A stretch of DNA of 64,000 bases, taken from positions 1 to 64,000 of the forward strand of contig CADCUJ010000085.1 in assembly GCA_902805855.1 (NCBI GenBank). The letters run 5' to 3'. Positions 50,996 through 61,257 of this stretch are shown in pieces (positions within the stretch are counted from its first letter, which is position 1; every line of letters starts with the position of its first letter). The notes under the pieces are model-generated. The model did not search any database. It was not told where the DNA came from and was given only the letters and a program-made list of their open reading frames with translations. Both the position numbers and the translations under genes were made by a program. Source of the stretch: an uncultured Nocardioidaceae bacterium (lineage in GTDB: Bacteria > Actinomycetota > Actinomycetes > Propionibacteriales > Nocardioidaceae).

Positions 50996-52581
50996 CGCGA
51001 CGGCACCCTCTCCAGGGGGTTCGGCCGCCCCGACGCGGTGACTCCGGTCGCGGTGGACAGCCGGGTCCGGCCCAGCGGCGCCCACGCCTGCACCGCGCAG
51101 AACGGGGCACACTGGTGTCCGGACGCACCGACGGTCGCCACGTGCACGCAGCACTGCGTGAGCCGCTCCTCGATCATCGTCGACATGTCCATGAACGGTT
51201 TGACGGTGACCCGCAGCACTCGCTCCCCCAGCATCCGGCGTAGTCGCCGGTCCTGACCGGGCAGGGACGAGGCGACCAGCTGGGTGAGCGTCCCGATTCC
51301 GAGGTCACAGTTCTCGCAGATGTCCCGCCAGATGGTGCCGATCGACGGATGCGACAGCGAGGACTGCTCGCTGAGCAGCCCCAGCAGCGAGTCCTTGACG
51401 ACCACTCGCAGCGACGCCGGAAGCTCGTCGTCGGCGATCCGGTTCGCCAGCTGCTCCGGCTCGAGGTCCAGCCACCACCGCAGCCTCTCGTGTCCGATCA
51501 GCGAGGTCAGCGACCGCCACGCTCCTGAGTCGTCCCGGAGCAGGTAGCCCACGGAGCAGCAGTGCGGATGGGAGCACGGCAGCGCGGTCAGATCGCGCCA
51601 GGTGACCAGACCTGCGGTCTGTCCCGACAGCCGCGCCAGGACGCCGGTGTGCGTGAGGCGGTCGTGCGGGTCGATCCTGCTGCCGCGTCCGGATCCGAAC
51701 ACGGGTTGGACCGTCACGCCGCCGACGTACGGCGTTTCCAGCGCACGCTGTATGACGGACCCGATCTCGGTGTCGTTGACCCCGAGGGCCGCGGTCATCG
51801 TCAACGTGGTGAACACGCCGGCGCCGGAGAGCCGTTCGAGCGCCCGCTCCTTGAACCTACGGATGTCGGCGCCACGGTGGTGCGTCGAGGCGGCTGCGCT
51901 CTCGCCGTCGTACTGCAGGTACACCTCCACACGCTCGCGGTGCCGCTCCAACAGGGTGAGCAGGTCGTCGTCGTTGGCGATACGCAGGCCGTTGGTGTTG
52001 ACCAGGACCCGAACGATCGGCCGAGAGGTCACCTCGTCGAGCAGCTCGGAGAGGTGCGGGTAGAGGGTGGGCTCTCCGCCGGAGAGCATCAGGACGTCGA
52101 TCCGGCCGTTCTCACGTGCCAGTCGCACGTCGATCGACTCGAGGACCTGGTCGAGAGGGGCGACGGTCGACAGCGCAGGAGCCGACTCCGCGAAGCAGGT
52201 GGGGCATCGCAGGTTGCAGTGGTCGGTCAGGTCCTCGAGCAGGATGCAGGTGTGCTGGGTCTGCATCTCCGGCAGCCCGTCCTCGTAGGCCGAGGGAACC
52301 GGCTTGAAGTTCCCGACGAGGTCCGGCCGGTGCGCCTTCGTGGGCGCGGTCCACTGCTCGAGGTAGGACAAGATCTCCGCGGACTCGTCGTAGAGCGTGC
52401 GCACCAGCCCGTGGTCGGGGCATCCGCGCTCCAGCCACACCCGCTCACCGCGCACTGCCAGCCAGCCGGAGAGCCGACGCACCTGCGCCAGAGGTCGTAG
52501 CGGCTGCTCCTCGTGGCAGTGAGGACAGAACGCGTTCACGTAGCGGTGGACGCGGTAGTCGCGCAGCGGCATCCCCGCCAT
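50992..52581 (-). CDS. radical SAM protein, tetraether lipid synthase (Tes/MJ0619)-like family
   Basis: Trimmed to MAGMPLRDY at 52581; N-terminal FCPHCHEEQ...LERGCPDHGLV; radical SAM DHCNLRCPTCFAESAP; LSGGEPTLYPHL; extra Cys sites CSHPHCCSVGY, CENCDLG, CCVHVATVGASGHQCAPFC. Confidence 0.85.
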   Translation of the reverse strand: MAGMPLRDYRVHRYVNAFCPHCHEEQPLRPLAQVRRLSGWLAVRGERVWLERGCPDHGLVRTLYDESAEILSYLEQWTAPTKAHRPDLVGNFKPVPSAYEDGLPEMQTQHTCILLEDLTDHCNLRCPTCFAESAPALSTVAPLDQVLESIDVRLARENGRIDVLMLSGGEPTLYPHLSELLDEVTSRPIVRVLVNTNGLRIANDDDLLTLLERHRERVEVYLQYDGESAAASTHHRGADIRRFKERALERLSGAGVFTTLTMTAALGVNDTEIGSVIQRALETPYVGGVTVQPVFGSGRGSRIDPHDRLTHTGVLARLSGQTAGLVTWRDLTALPCSHPHCCSVGYLLRDDSGAWRSLTSLIGHERLRWWLDLEPEQLANRIADDELPASLRVVVKDSLLGLLSEQSSLSHPSIGTIWRDICENCDLGIGTLTQLVASSLPGQDRRLRRMLGERVLRVTVKPFMDMSTMIEERLTQCCVHVATVGASGHQCAPFCAVQAWAPLGRTRLSTATGVTASGRPNPLERVPSR

Positions 52582-52973
52582 CAGCCGACCCCGCTCCCAC
52601 CCAGCACGACGGCCAGCAGCACCACGCACGCGGCGAAGCCGACGATCCAGGACACCGCGACCCCGATCAGGACGCCGGCGCCCCACAGCCGGGTCCGTGA
52701 CCAGAACAGGAAACCGATGCCGGCCACGAGCGGCAGCCAGCCCACGACCTGCAGCGCGACGTCCACCACGCCCGCCAATGAGCCGCCGACGCCACCGGTC
52801 CAGGGGAGTCCTCCGAGCCCGAGCAGACCGAGCGGGAGCCCGACCACGGTGGCGACGAAGCCGGCCAGGGCGCCGATCAGCAGCGGCATGGCCACGCTGG
52901 GCCTCGCGGGAGGACACCATGGCGGCGGTCCCGGCGGCACTGGTGGCCGCGGCGGCGGACCCGGCGTGGTCAC
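52581..52973 (-). CDS. proline-rich N-terminus plus multi-TM membrane protein
   Basis: 130 aa from GTG at 52973; PPPRPPVPPGPPPWCPP then MPLLIGALAGFVATVVGLPLGLLGLGG...; start and stop overlap flanking genes by 4 bp or less. Confidence 0.75.
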   Translation of the reverse strand: MTTPGPPPRPPVPPGPPPWCPPARPSVAMPLLIGALAGFVATVVGLPLGLLGLGGLPWTGGVGGSLAGVVDVALQVVGWLPLVAGIGFLFWSRTRLWGAGVLIGVAVSWIVGFAACVVLLAVVLGGSGVG

Positions 52974-53749
52974 GCCGACCCCACCGACGCGGGCCGATAA
53001 CCACCGCGGCGTGCCTGCCAGCAGACGCGGGCGAGGACCAACGGGAGCGTCGCCAGCAAGAACAGCTGCGGGCGGGTCATGCCCTCCCACACCACCTCGT
53101 TGCCGCGGACGAACTCGACCGCGAATCGGAACAGGCCGTAGGCCGCGACGTAGAGGACGAAGGTCTCCCCCGGCGGCAGCGGCCGGTGCCGCAGCCAGAA
53201 CCAGATCATCGCGAACCCAGCCGCGTGGAAGGTGATCTCGTAGCCGAACGACGGGTGCAGCGCGACGCCGGCCGCGGCGCCCAGGCGGGTCGCGGCGGCT
53301 TCGTTCAGGGTGATCCCATAGCCCGACCCGGTCGGGGTCCCCGGCCGCTCGGTGAGCAGGCAGCCCACCCGTCCGACCACCATCCCGAGCGCCACCGCCG
53401 GCGCGAACAGGTCTCCGGTGCGCGCGCGGTAGCCGACGACCCGTTTCGCGACGTGCACCCCGAGCCACGCTCCCACCAGGCCACCCAGGATGCTGCGGTT
53501 GCCGTTGAGCCACTGAGCGCCCAGGGAGAGGTTCTCGCGCGGGTCCAGGTGCTGCCCCCAGGTGCCGAGTCGCATGAAGACGGCGCCGCCGACGAGTGCC
53601 CCGAGCACAACGTAGACGATCCGCTCGTCGGTGTGTCCTCGCCGTCTGGCCTCGGCGACGAACACGCCGGCGGCGACCAGCACCCCGAGCCCCACGAACA
53701 CCGCGTGTGTCGGCAGCGGGCCGAGCGTGGGGTACATGCCGGACAGCAT
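52970..53749 (-). CDS. prolipoprotein diacylglyceryl transferase (Lgt)-like paralogue
   Basis: 259 aa; YPTLGPLPTHAVFVGLGVLVAAGVF...RSILGGLVGAWLGVHVAKR...VVGRVGCLLTERPGTPTGSGYG...HPSFGYEITFHAAGFAMIWFWL. Confidence 0.82.
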   Translation of the reverse strand: MLSGMYPTLGPLPTHAVFVGLGVLVAAGVFVAEARRRGHTDERIVYVVLGALVGGAVFMRLGTWGQHLDPRENLSLGAQWLNGNRSILGGLVGAWLGVHVAKRVVGYRARTGDLFAPAVALGMVVGRVGCLLTERPGTPTGSGYGITLNEAAATRLGAAAGVALHPSFGYEITFHAAGFAMIWFWLRHRPLPPGETFVLYVAAYGLFRFAVEFVRGNEVVWEGMTRPQLFLLATLPLVLARVCWQARRGGYRPASVGSA

Positions 53750-53825
53750 CGCAAGGCCTGCGGCTCGAGCTATCGGTGTTCCTACTCAGTCGCCCCCCGT
53801 GCTGCTACTCAGCCGATGCGACGGG

Positions 53826-54683
53826 TCACGACACCGGAACGAGGTAGAACAGCAGCAGCCAGGTAGGGGCGACAGCGGCGAGCAGCGAGTCCAGGCGGTC
53901 CATCAGGCCGCCGTGCCCGGGGACGACCGAGGACATGTCCTTGATGCCGAGGTCGCGCTTGATCACCGACTCGCACAGGTCACCCATGGTCGCCATCACT
54001 GCGACGACGACGCCCAGCGTCACACCGACCCACCACTGACCACCGAGCAGGTAGACCACCGTGGCCCATCCCGCCATCACACACGCGACGCCGGAGCCGG
54101 CGAAGCCCTCCCAGGTCTTCTTCGGCGAGATCACCGGTGCCATCGGGTGTCGCCCGGCGAGTACGCCGACGAAGTAGCCGCCGATGTCGGAGGCCATGGT
54201 GACCAGGATGAAGGTGACCACGCGCAGTGGCCCGTCCTCGGGCTTGAGCAGGAGGAGGACGAAACCAGCCAGGAACGGGACGTAGACCGCCGTGAACACC
54301 CCGGCGGTCGTGTCCCGGACGAAGCCTGCGATCCCACCGCGCAGACGCCACAGCATGGTCGCCAGCGCGGTCACCGCGAGCGCGGTCACCAGCGCGGGCG
54401 CCCCGCCGACGTAGGCGCCGACGAGCATCACGACGGCACCGGCCATCACCGGCTGGTAGGGGAGCCGGATCTGCTCGGCGGCGAAGCCACGCTTGAGCTC
54501 CCAGATCCCGATGCAGATCGCGGGAACCACGACGAGAAGGAACGCGGGCTTCCAGAAGTACAGCGACGCGGCGATCAGCACCAGCAGCACGATCGCCGAG
54601 CCGATCGCAGCGGGAAGGTTGCGACCGGCACGGCTGGGCCTGTCCACCGGTGCCGAGGCCGGTAGCGGGTCGGGTCTGGTCAT
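53826..54683 (-). CDS. cdsA: phosphatidate cytidylyltransferase
   Basis: PVISPKKTWEGFAGSGVA; GDLCESVIKRDLGIKDMSSVVPGHGGLMDRLDSLL. Confidence 0.96.
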   Translation of the reverse strand: MTRPDPLPASAPVDRPSRAGRNLPAAIGSAIVLLVLIAASLYFWKPAFLLVVVPAICIGIWELKRGFAAEQIRLPYQPVMAGAVVMLVGAYVGGAPALVTALAVTALATMLWRLRGGIAGFVRDTTAGVFTAVYVPFLAGFVLLLLKPEDGPLRVVTFILVTMASDIGGYFVGVLAGRHPMAPVISPKKTWEGFAGSGVACVMAGWATVVYLLGGQWWVGVTLGVVVAVMATMGDLCESVIKRDLGIKDMSSVVPGHGGLMDRLDSLLAAVAPTWLLLFYLVPVS

Positions 54684-54699
54684 CGGGTGCAGCGCCCGC

Positions 54700-55257
54700 T
54701 CAGACCTCGAGAAGCTCAGCCTCTTTGTGCTTGAGCAGGTCGTCGATCGCGTCGGTGTGCTTCTTCGTCAGAGCGTCGAGCCGCTTCTCGGCGCCGGTCA
54801 CGTCGTCCTTGCCGACCTCTCCGTCATGGCCCATCTTGTCCAGCGCCTGCTTGGCACTGCGCCGGATGTTGCGGACCGATACCTTGCCGTCCTCTGCCTT
54901 GGACTTGGCGAGCTTGATGTACTCCTTGCGCCGTTCCTCGGTCAGCTCAGGCAGCACGACACGCAGGGTCTTGCCGTCATTGGTCGGGTTGACCCCGAGA
55001 TCGGAGTCCCGGATCGCCTTCTCGATCTCGCTCATCGCGCCCATGTCATAGGGCGCGACGATGACGACCCGGGCTTCGGGGACCGTGAACGACGCGAGCT
55101 GCTGCAGCGGGGTGGGCGACCCGTAGTAGTCGGCGGTGATCTTGGCGAACATCGAAGGGTGGGCTCGGCCGGTCCGGATCGCTGCGAAGTCCTCGCGCGC
55201 AACATCGACCGCCTTGTCCATCTTCTGGCCGGCCTCGGCGAGGGTCTGACTGATCAC
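54700..55257 (-). CDS. frr: ribosome recycling factor
   Basis: 185 aa; VAREDFAAIRTGRAHPSMFAKITADYYGSPTPLQQLASFTVPEAR. Confidence 0.97.
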   Translation of the reverse strand: MISQTLAEAGQKMDKAVDVAREDFAAIRTGRAHPSMFAKITADYYGSPTPLQQLASFTVPEARVVIVAPYDMGAMSEIEKAIRDSDLGVNPTNDGKTLRVVLPELTEERRKEYIKLAKSKAEDGKVSVRNIRRSAKQALDKMGHDGEVGKDDVTGAEKRLDALTKKHTDAIDDLLKHKEAELLEV

Positions 55258-55302
55258 AGGTGCTCCTTGCTGGTCCGAATGGGTCCGACGTGGTCCCCTG
55301 CG

Positions 55303-56019
55303 TCAAGCGTCGCGGGCCACCGTCGTACCGATCTTCTCACCCTGCACGACCCGCGCGATGTTCCCGTCGGCGGAGAGGTTGAACACCACCATGTCGATGT
55401 CGTTGTCACGGCTGAGGCTGACCGACGTCGCGTCGGCCACCTTGAGACCCCGGCTGAGGAACTCGTCGTAGGTGATGTGGTCGAACTTCATCGCGTCCTC
55501 GTGGGTGTTCGGATCCGCGTCATAGACGCCGTCGACGCCCTGCTTGCCCATCAAGATCACCTGGGCGTGGATCTCCAGGGCGCGTTGCGCGGCCACGGTG
55601 TCGGTGGAGAAGAACGGCATGCCGGCCCCAGCACCGAAGATCACCACGCGCCCCTTCTCGAGGTGCCGGATCGCGCGTCGCGGGATGTACGGTTCGGCGA
55701 CCTGACCCATGGTGATCGCCGTCTGCACCCGGGTCTCGACGCCCTGCTGCTCGAGGAAGTCCTGCAGCGCCAGGCAGTTCATCACCGTGCCGAGCATGCC
55801 CATGTAGTCGGCGCGCGCCCGGTCCATGCCGCGCTGTTGCAGCTCGGCTCCTCGGAAGAAGTTGCCGCCACCGACGACGATGGCGATCTCGGTGCCCGCG
55901 CGCACCACGTCGGCGGTCTGCCTGGCGATCGAGTTGACGACGTCGAGGTCGAGCCCGACTCTTCCCCCTCCGAACACCTGACCGGAGAGCTTGAGCAGGA
56001 CCCGCTTGTACGCCGTCAC
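55303..56019 (-). CDS. pyrH: UMP kinase
   Basis: [62 protein letters not shown]. Confidence 0.97.
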   Translation of the reverse strand: MTAYKRVLLKLSGQVFGGGRVGLDLDVVNSIARQTADVVRAGTEIAIVVGGGNFFRGAELQQRGMDRARADYMGMLGTVMNCLALQDFLEQQGVETRVQTAITMGQVAEPYIPRRAIRHLEKGRVVIFGAGAGMPFFSTDTVAAQRALEIHAQVILMGKQGVDGVYDADPNTHEDAMKFDHITYDEFLSRGLKVADATSVSLSRDNDIDMVVFNLSADGNIARVVQGEKIGTTVARDA

Positions 56020-56037
56020 GAGGGTGACCCTAGTTGA

Positions 56038-56853
56038 TCAGGCGCCGACCTCGAAGCGGGCGAAGCGCTTCAGGGTCACACCCGCCTCGTCGAGCACTGC
56101 CTTCACGTTCTTCTTGCTGTCCTGAACCGACGGTTGGTCCAGGAGCGCGACGTCCTTGAAGAACCCGTTGACCCGGCCCTCGATGATCTTGGGCATCGCC
56201 TGCTCCGGCTTGCCCTCCTCGCGAGCGGTGGCCTCGGCGATCTCGCGCTCCTTGGCGACGACGTCCTGGGGGACCTCGTCACGAGAGAGGTACTGCGGCC
56301 GCATGGCGGCCACCTGCATCGCCGCTCCTCGTGCCGCCTCCTCGCTGCCGCCGTCGTACTCGACCAGCACGCCGACGGTCGGAGGAAGGTCGGAGGCGCG
56401 CCGGTGCAGGTAGGACACGGTCGCACCGTCGAAGACGGCCACCCGCCCGAGATCGATCTTCTCCCCGATCCGCACCGCGAGCCCTTCGACCGCCTCGCCG
56501 ACAGTCGAGCTGCCCAGCGGAACCTTGCGCAAGGCCTCCGCGTCGGCCGGCTTGGCCTCGTCGGCGGCATCAGCGATCTGCTGGGCGACGGCGATGAAGT
56601 CCTCGCTCTTGGCCACGAAGTCGGTTTCGGAGTTCAGCTCGACCAGCGCTCCGCCCGAGATGGCCACCAGCCCTGCGGACGCAGTGCGCTCGGCGCCGCG
56701 CTTGGCAGCCTTCGCCGAGCCCCGGACCCGGAGCACCTCGACCGCCTTGTCGAAGTCGCCGTCGCTCTCCTCGAGCGCCAGCTTGGAGTCCATCATCCCC
56801 GCGCCGGTGAGGTCGCGGAGCCGCTTGACGTCGGCGGCGGAAACTTTCGCCAT
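56038..56853 (-). CDS. tsf: elongation factor Ts
   Basis: [56 protein letters not shown]. Confidence 0.97.
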   Translation of the reverse strand: MAKVSAADVKRLRDLTGAGMMDSKLALEESDGDFDKAVEVLRVRGSAKAAKRGAERTASAGLVAISGGALVELNSETDFVAKSEDFIAVAQQIADAADEAKPADAEALRKVPLGSSTVGEAVEGLAVRIGEKIDLGRVAVFDGATVSYLHRRASDLPPTVGVLVEYDGGSEEAARGAAMQVAAMRPQYLSRDEVPQDVVAKEREIAEATAREEGKPEQAMPKIIEGRVNGFFKDVALLDQPSVQDSKKNVKAVLDEAGVTLKRFARFEVGA

Positions 56854-56860
56854 CGTGGAT

Positions 56861-57949
56861 CTACCTCGTTTCCTCGGTCGGGGTCTCGTTCGTGCCGGGC
56901 TCGGGGCCGGCCTCGGGTGCGGGCGGCTCGGTGGGGGGCTCGGGTGCGGCCGGCTCGGTGGCGGGCTCGGGTGCAGCCGACTCGGTGGTGGGCTCGGGTG
57001 CGGCTGGCTCGGGTCCGGCCGGCTCGGTGGCTGGCTCGGGTGCAGCCGGCTGCTCGGCCGCCGGTGGGGCGACCGCCACGGCCTCGCTGGCGGCCCCGGT
57101 CGCCTCGGAGGCGGGGACGTCGCTGCCCTCGGCGGTGCCTCCGGTGGCCTGGACCGCGGCCTGGTCGGCTTGGCCCTCGAGCAGCTCGCGCTCCCACTCG
57201 GCCAGCGGCTCCTCGGAGCCGAGCTCCGAGCCGGTTGCTTCGTCGCCGGTCCGCGCGCCGGAGCGGGCCATCAGGCCATCGGCGACGGCGTCGGCCACGA
57301 CCCGGGTGAGCAGCCCGACCGCGCGGATCGCGTCGTCGTTGCCCGGGATCGGGAAGTCGACCTCGTCGGGGTCACAGTTGGTGTCCAGGATGCCGATGAT
57401 CGGGATCTTCAGCTTGCGGGCCTCTTCGACGGCCAGATGCTCCTTGTTCGTGTCCACGACCCAGACCGCGGCCGGGGTGCGCGTCATGTCACGGATGCCG
57501 CCCAGCGTCTTCTCGAGCTTGTCCCGCTCGCGCTTCATCTGCAGGAGCTCCTTCTTCGTGCGCCCGCTGCCGGCGACGTTGTCGAAGTCGATCTCGTCGA
57601 GCTCCTTGAGCCGGTTGATCCGCTGGTGCACGGTCGCGAAGTTCGTCAGCATGCCGCCGAGCCAGCGCTGGTTGACGTAGGGCATCCCCACGCGCGTGGC
57701 CTGTTCGGCGATCGCCTCCTGCGCCTGCTTCTTGGTGCCGACGAACATAATGGCGCCGCCCCGGGCAACCGTGTCCTTGATGAACGCGTACCCGCGGTCG
57801 ATGTAGGCCAGCGACTGCTGCAGGTCGACGATGTAGATGCCGTTGCGCTCGGTGAAGATGAAACGCTTCATCTTCGGGTTCCACCGACGGGTCTGGTGCC
57901 CGAAGTGGACGCCGCTCTCCAGGAGCTGGCGCATGGTGACCACGGCCAT
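56861..57949 (-). CDS. rpsB: 30S ribosomal protein S2 with C-terminal Pro/Ala/Glu-rich repeat extension
   Basis: Trimmed to [45 protein letters not shown] at 57949; tail [41 protein letters not shown]. Confidence 0.96.
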   Translation of the reverse strand: MAVVTMRQLLESGVHFGHQTRRWNPKMKRFIFTERNGIYIVDLQQSLAYIDRGYAFIKDTVARGGAIMFVGTKKQAQEAIAEQATRVGMPYVNQRWLGGMLTNFATVHQRINRLKELDEIDFDNVAGSGRTKKELLQMKRERDKLEKTLGGIRDMTRTPAAVWVVDTNKEHLAVEEARKLKIPIIGILDTNCDPDEVDFPIPGNDDAIRAVGLLTRVVADAVADGLMARSGARTGDEATGSELGSEEPLAEWERELLEGQADQAAVQATGGTAEGSDVPASEATGAASEAVAVAPPAAEQPAAPEPATEPAGPEPAAPEPTTESAAPEPATEPAAPEPPTEPPAPEAGPEPGTNETPTEETR

Positions 57950-58378
57950 GGTCTTTCGTACCTTCCCTCTGGCGACCGCTCGGACATGTCCCGGCCGGAC
58001 AGCGTCGGGAAAGCCGCGCTGCCGTCCAGGCTCGCCGGAGCGGGCCGCTTCAGTTGTCGCGGGCAGCGGCTTGCTGCCCACCCTGACGCCCGACGCGCGT
58101 CCGGACTCCTCGGCCTGTCTTGCAGTCAGCCGGTGAGACTGAGGGACGTCGCCCACGGTGAGCCGGTCCAGCGTGCGTACCGGCTCGTTGCGGAATGCGA
58201 GCGTGCGAAGTCAGCCCGAATGAACGGACTGCTGAGCCGAGTCTAGACGACTCCGGGCGAGCGGCCCTAATCAGCCGCGAACCTCGATGCCGGCCCGAAA
58301 CGTTCCACAGCCAGCGCCCGGCCCGGTGTCGTCCCCTGTCGCGTCGAGCGCTCTTGGGCGCCACCGGGGCCGCGTCGC

Positions 58379-59062
58379 ATGGTCACAGGCATGTCTTGGC
58401 GAAACGTCGCTGTCCCCGGGCTGCTGACCGTGCTCATCTGCTCGCTGCCCCTCATAGGTGCCGGTTCGGCAGCCGCCGTTCCTGCGCCGACCGATGGGGT
58501 GTGGCCGCTGGAGCCACGGCCCGAGGTGGTCCGGGGCTTCGACCCGCCCGCGCAGCGGTGGGAGGCCGGACATCGCGGCGTGGACCTGCGCGGCTCGCCG
58601 GGGCAGGGCGTCCACAGCGCCATGGCGGGCCGGGTGTCGTTCGCCGGGCGCATCGCCGGCCGCGGGATCGTGGTGGTCGGACACGGTGAGACCCGGACGA
58701 CGTACCAGCCCGTCGCGGCGAGCGTGAGCGTCGGAGAGCAGGTGGCCGCCGGTGAGCGGGTCGGCACGCTGCTCATTCTCGGCTCGCACTGCTGGCCGGT
58801 GTCCTGTCTGCACTGGGGCTGGATCCATGGGGAGACCTACCTCGACCCGCTGACGATCGTCGGGGCGGCACCGGTGCGGCTGCTCCCGCTGCACGGGTCC
58901 CTCGAGCCGTCGGGCCCGGATGGTGCGGATGGTTCCCTCGCCGGTGAGGTTCCGGAGTCGCGGAGGCAGCCAGCTCGACCGGCTCCGGCTCTCGGGTCCA
59001 CACTGCTGCCGGTCGCCGCTCCAGTCGCGGTCGTGGTGGACGTGCTCGCCGCTGAGCTGTGA
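58379..59062 (+). CDS. M23 family metallopeptidase (secreted)
   Basis: Signal peptide; AGHRGVDLRGSPGQGVHSAMAGRVSFAGRIAGRGIVVVGHGETRTTYQPV; LHWGWIHGE. Confidence 0.9.
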   Translation: MVTGMSWRNVAVPGLLTVLICSLPLIGAGSAAAVPAPTDGVWPLEPRPEVVRGFDPPAQRWEAGHRGVDLRGSPGQGVHSAMAGRVSFAGRIAGRGIVVVGHGETRTTYQPVAASVSVGEQVAAGERVGTLLILGSHCWPVSCLHWGWIHGETYLDPLTIVGAAPVRLLPLHGSLEPSGPDGADGSLAGEVPESRRQPARPAPALGSTLLPVAAPVAVVVDVLAAEL

Positions 59063-59067
59063 CCCGT

Positions 59068-60078
59068 TCACGCCCGAGGGTGGGCCTGTCGGTATGCCTT
59101 GCGCAGCCGGTCCGTGGTCACGTGGGTGTACAGCTGCGTGGTGGCCAGGGAGGCATGGCCGAGCAGCTCCTGCACCGTCCGGAGATCGGCGCCGCCTTCG
59201 AGCAGATGCGTCGCCGCCGAGTGCCGTAGACCGTGGGGGCCCAGGTCCGGGGTGCCGGGCAGCTCCGAGAGCCGGGCGTGCACCAACGTCCGGACCGCCC
59301 GCTGGTCGATGCGGCGTCCACGCACGCCGACGAAGAGCGCGGCACCGGATCCTGGAGCTGCCATCTGTGCCCGGCCGGCGCCCAGCCAGGTGGCCACGGC
59401 TCGGTCCGCCGGCTGCCCGAAGGGGACGCTGCGCTCCTTGCGGCCCTTGCCAAACACCCGTAGCAACCGCCGTTCCCGGTCGACGTCGTCGACGTCGAGC
59501 CCACACAGCTCGCCGACCCGGATGCCGGTGGCGTAGAGGAGCTCGAGGATGGCGACGTCTCGGATGCCGACGGGGCTGCCGTCGTCTGCCCGGGCGGCTG
59601 CTGCCTCGAGCAGGCGGCCCGCCTCGTCGGCCCGGAGCGCCACCGGGAGGCGCCGCTGCGCCCGAGGCGAGCCGAGCACCACCCCGACGTCGGCGGCGCT
59701 GCGCCCGGTGTGGTGCAGCCAGCTCGTGAACACCCGGACAGCGGTCGCCCTGCGAGACAGCGTGGTGCGTGCCTTGCCCACGGTCTGCTGCTTGGCCAGC
59801 CAGCTGCGCAGCGTCTGCACGTCCAGCGTGGACGCATCGGTGTGGCCGAGCTGGGCTGCGTGCTCGAGCATGCTGGTGACATCGCCCACGTAGGCCCGCA
59901 CCGTGTGCTGGGCCAGGTCGCGCTCGGCGGCCAGGTGCCTCGCATAGTCGGTGAGCGGCGTCGCCAGACCTGGCGGCAACAGGCTCTGCACGTCCTCGGC
60001 GCCGGGAGCCTCGGCTGCCGACGACGTGCGGTCGGTCCGGGTCATAGGTCGCAGGCTAGGCGAAGCCGGCTGGTCCAT
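59068..60078 (-). CDS. xerC: tyrosine recombinase XerC
   Basis: ELLYATGIRVGELCGLDVDDVD; HGLRHSAATHLLEGGADLRTVQELLGHASLATTQLYTHVTTDRL. Confidence 0.94.
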   Translation of the reverse strand: MDQPASPSLRPMTRTDRTSSAAEAPGAEDVQSLLPPGLATPLTDYARHLAAERDLAQHTVRAYVGDVTSMLEHAAQLGHTDASTLDVQTLRSWLAKQQTVGKARTTLSRRATAVRVFTSWLHHTGRSAADVGVVLGSPRAQRRLPVALRADEAGRLLEAAAARADDGSPVGIRDVAILELLYATGIRVGELCGLDVDDVDRERRLLRVFGKGRKERSVPFGQPADRAVATWLGAGRAQMAAPGSGAALFVGVRGRRIDQRAVRTLVHARLSELPGTPDLGPHGLRHSAATHLLEGGADLRTVQELLGHASLATTQLYTHVTTDRLRKAYRQAHPRA

Positions 60079-60114
60079 CGCGGAGGCAGCACCCGAGCGC
60101 AGACATGTCCCCGA

Positions 60115-61257
60115 TCAGGGCGCGGTCGCCAGCCGCCAGCGGGCTCCGGCCTCCTCGACGAAACCTCGCCCACGCAGCAGGCTCAGGGCGACGGCGACCT
60201 CGGCGGCGCCGATCCCGGCGACCCGCGCGACGGAGTCCAGGCTCGCCCCCCGACTGATCGGCACCGCGTCGAGGATCTGTTGCTCACGCGCGCTCAGCCT
60301 GTCGCGGAGGTATACCTGCCCTCTGGTCTCGACCGAGAGGTTGGCTCCGGGAGGTGACAGCAGCTCGAGCACGTCGTCTGCGTTGGTGACCAGGCTGGCG
60401 TTGCTCAGTCGGATCAGCTGGTGCACGCCTTCCGAGGGTGCGCTGGTGACCGGTCCCGGCACCCCCATCAGCACTCGGCTCAGCCGCTGCGCCCAGTTGG
60501 CCGTGTTCAGCGCCCCGCTGCGGACCGCCGCCTCAACGACGACCGTCCCCCGGCTGAGCGCAGCGATCACCCGGTTCCGAGAGAGGAAGCGAAACCGGGT
60601 CGGCGAGCATCCCAGGGGCAGCTCGGAGACCACCGCACCCACGTCGACGATGTAGTCGAGCAGCTCCTTGTGTGCTGCGGGGTAGGCGCGGTCGACCCCG
60701 CACGCGAGCACGGCCACCGTCCGGCCACGCATTGCCAGTGCCCCGCGGTGGGCTGCCTGGTCGATCCCGAAGGCTGCCCCGGAGATCACCGTCACGCCAC
60801 TGTCGGCCAGCCCGGCGGCGATCTTGGAGGCGACCGAGGTGCCGTAGGAGGTGGCCGAGCGCGAGCCCACCACCGAGACCGAGGGGTCCCCCGCCTCCGC
60901 CAGGGAGAGGCGACCCTTCACCCAAAGTCCCAGCGGGGCTCCACCCCGGCCTTGCAGCGGCTCGACGTGGTCGAGGTCGTCGAGCCGGCACGGCCACTCG
61001 GCGTCCCCGGGACAGACGAACCGGACTCCTGCTTCGGCCGCCGCCTCGAGCTCGCGCTCGGGCCGCACGCCCTGGAGCCGGGCGGCGACGTCGCGAGACA
61101 CGCTGGCAGAGATGCCGCGGACGTCCTGCTCCGCTTGCAGCAGCTCGTAGACCCGACCAGCACCGAGCTCGGCCACGAGGCGCGCGAGCCTGGTGTCGCC
61201 CGGCTCGAACAGGCGGCCGAGCGCGACGCGGGCGATGCGGTCACCTGGAGCGGTCAC
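60115..61257 (-). CDS. dprA: DNA-processing protein DprA
   Basis: VSVVGSRSATSYGTSVASKIAAGLADSGVTVISGAAFGIDQAAHRGALAMRGRTVAVLACGVDRAYPAAHKELLDYI. Confidence 0.95.
   Translation of the reverse strand: MTAPGDRIARVALGRLFEPGDTRLARLVAELGAGRVYELLQAEQDVRGISASVSRDVAARLQGVRPERELEAAAEAGVRFVCPGDAEWPCRLDDLDHVEPLQGRGGAPLGLWVKGRLSLAEAGDPSVSVVGSRSATSYGTSVASKIAAGLADSGVTVISGAAFGIDQAAHRGALAMRGRTVAVLACGVDRAYPAAHKELLDYIVDVGAVVSELPLGCSPTRFRFLSRNRVIAALSRGTVVVEAAVRSGALNTANWAQRLSRVLMGVPGPVTSAPSEGVHQLIRLSNASLVTNADDVLELLSPPGANLSVETRGQVYLRDRLSAREQQILDAVPISRGASLDSVARVAGIGAAEVAVALSLLRGRGFVEEAGARWRLATAP

Noticed and set aside
57950-58260. Possible structured leader upstream of rpsB
   Set aside because: GC-rich with several weak inverted repeats but no recognisable ribosomal-leader motif; would need covariance analysis.
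59068-60078. Tyrosine recombinase as evidence of an integrative element
   Set aside because: Sits in the usual xerC-dprA-yifB-yraN chromosomal block; no att repeats or tRNA seen.
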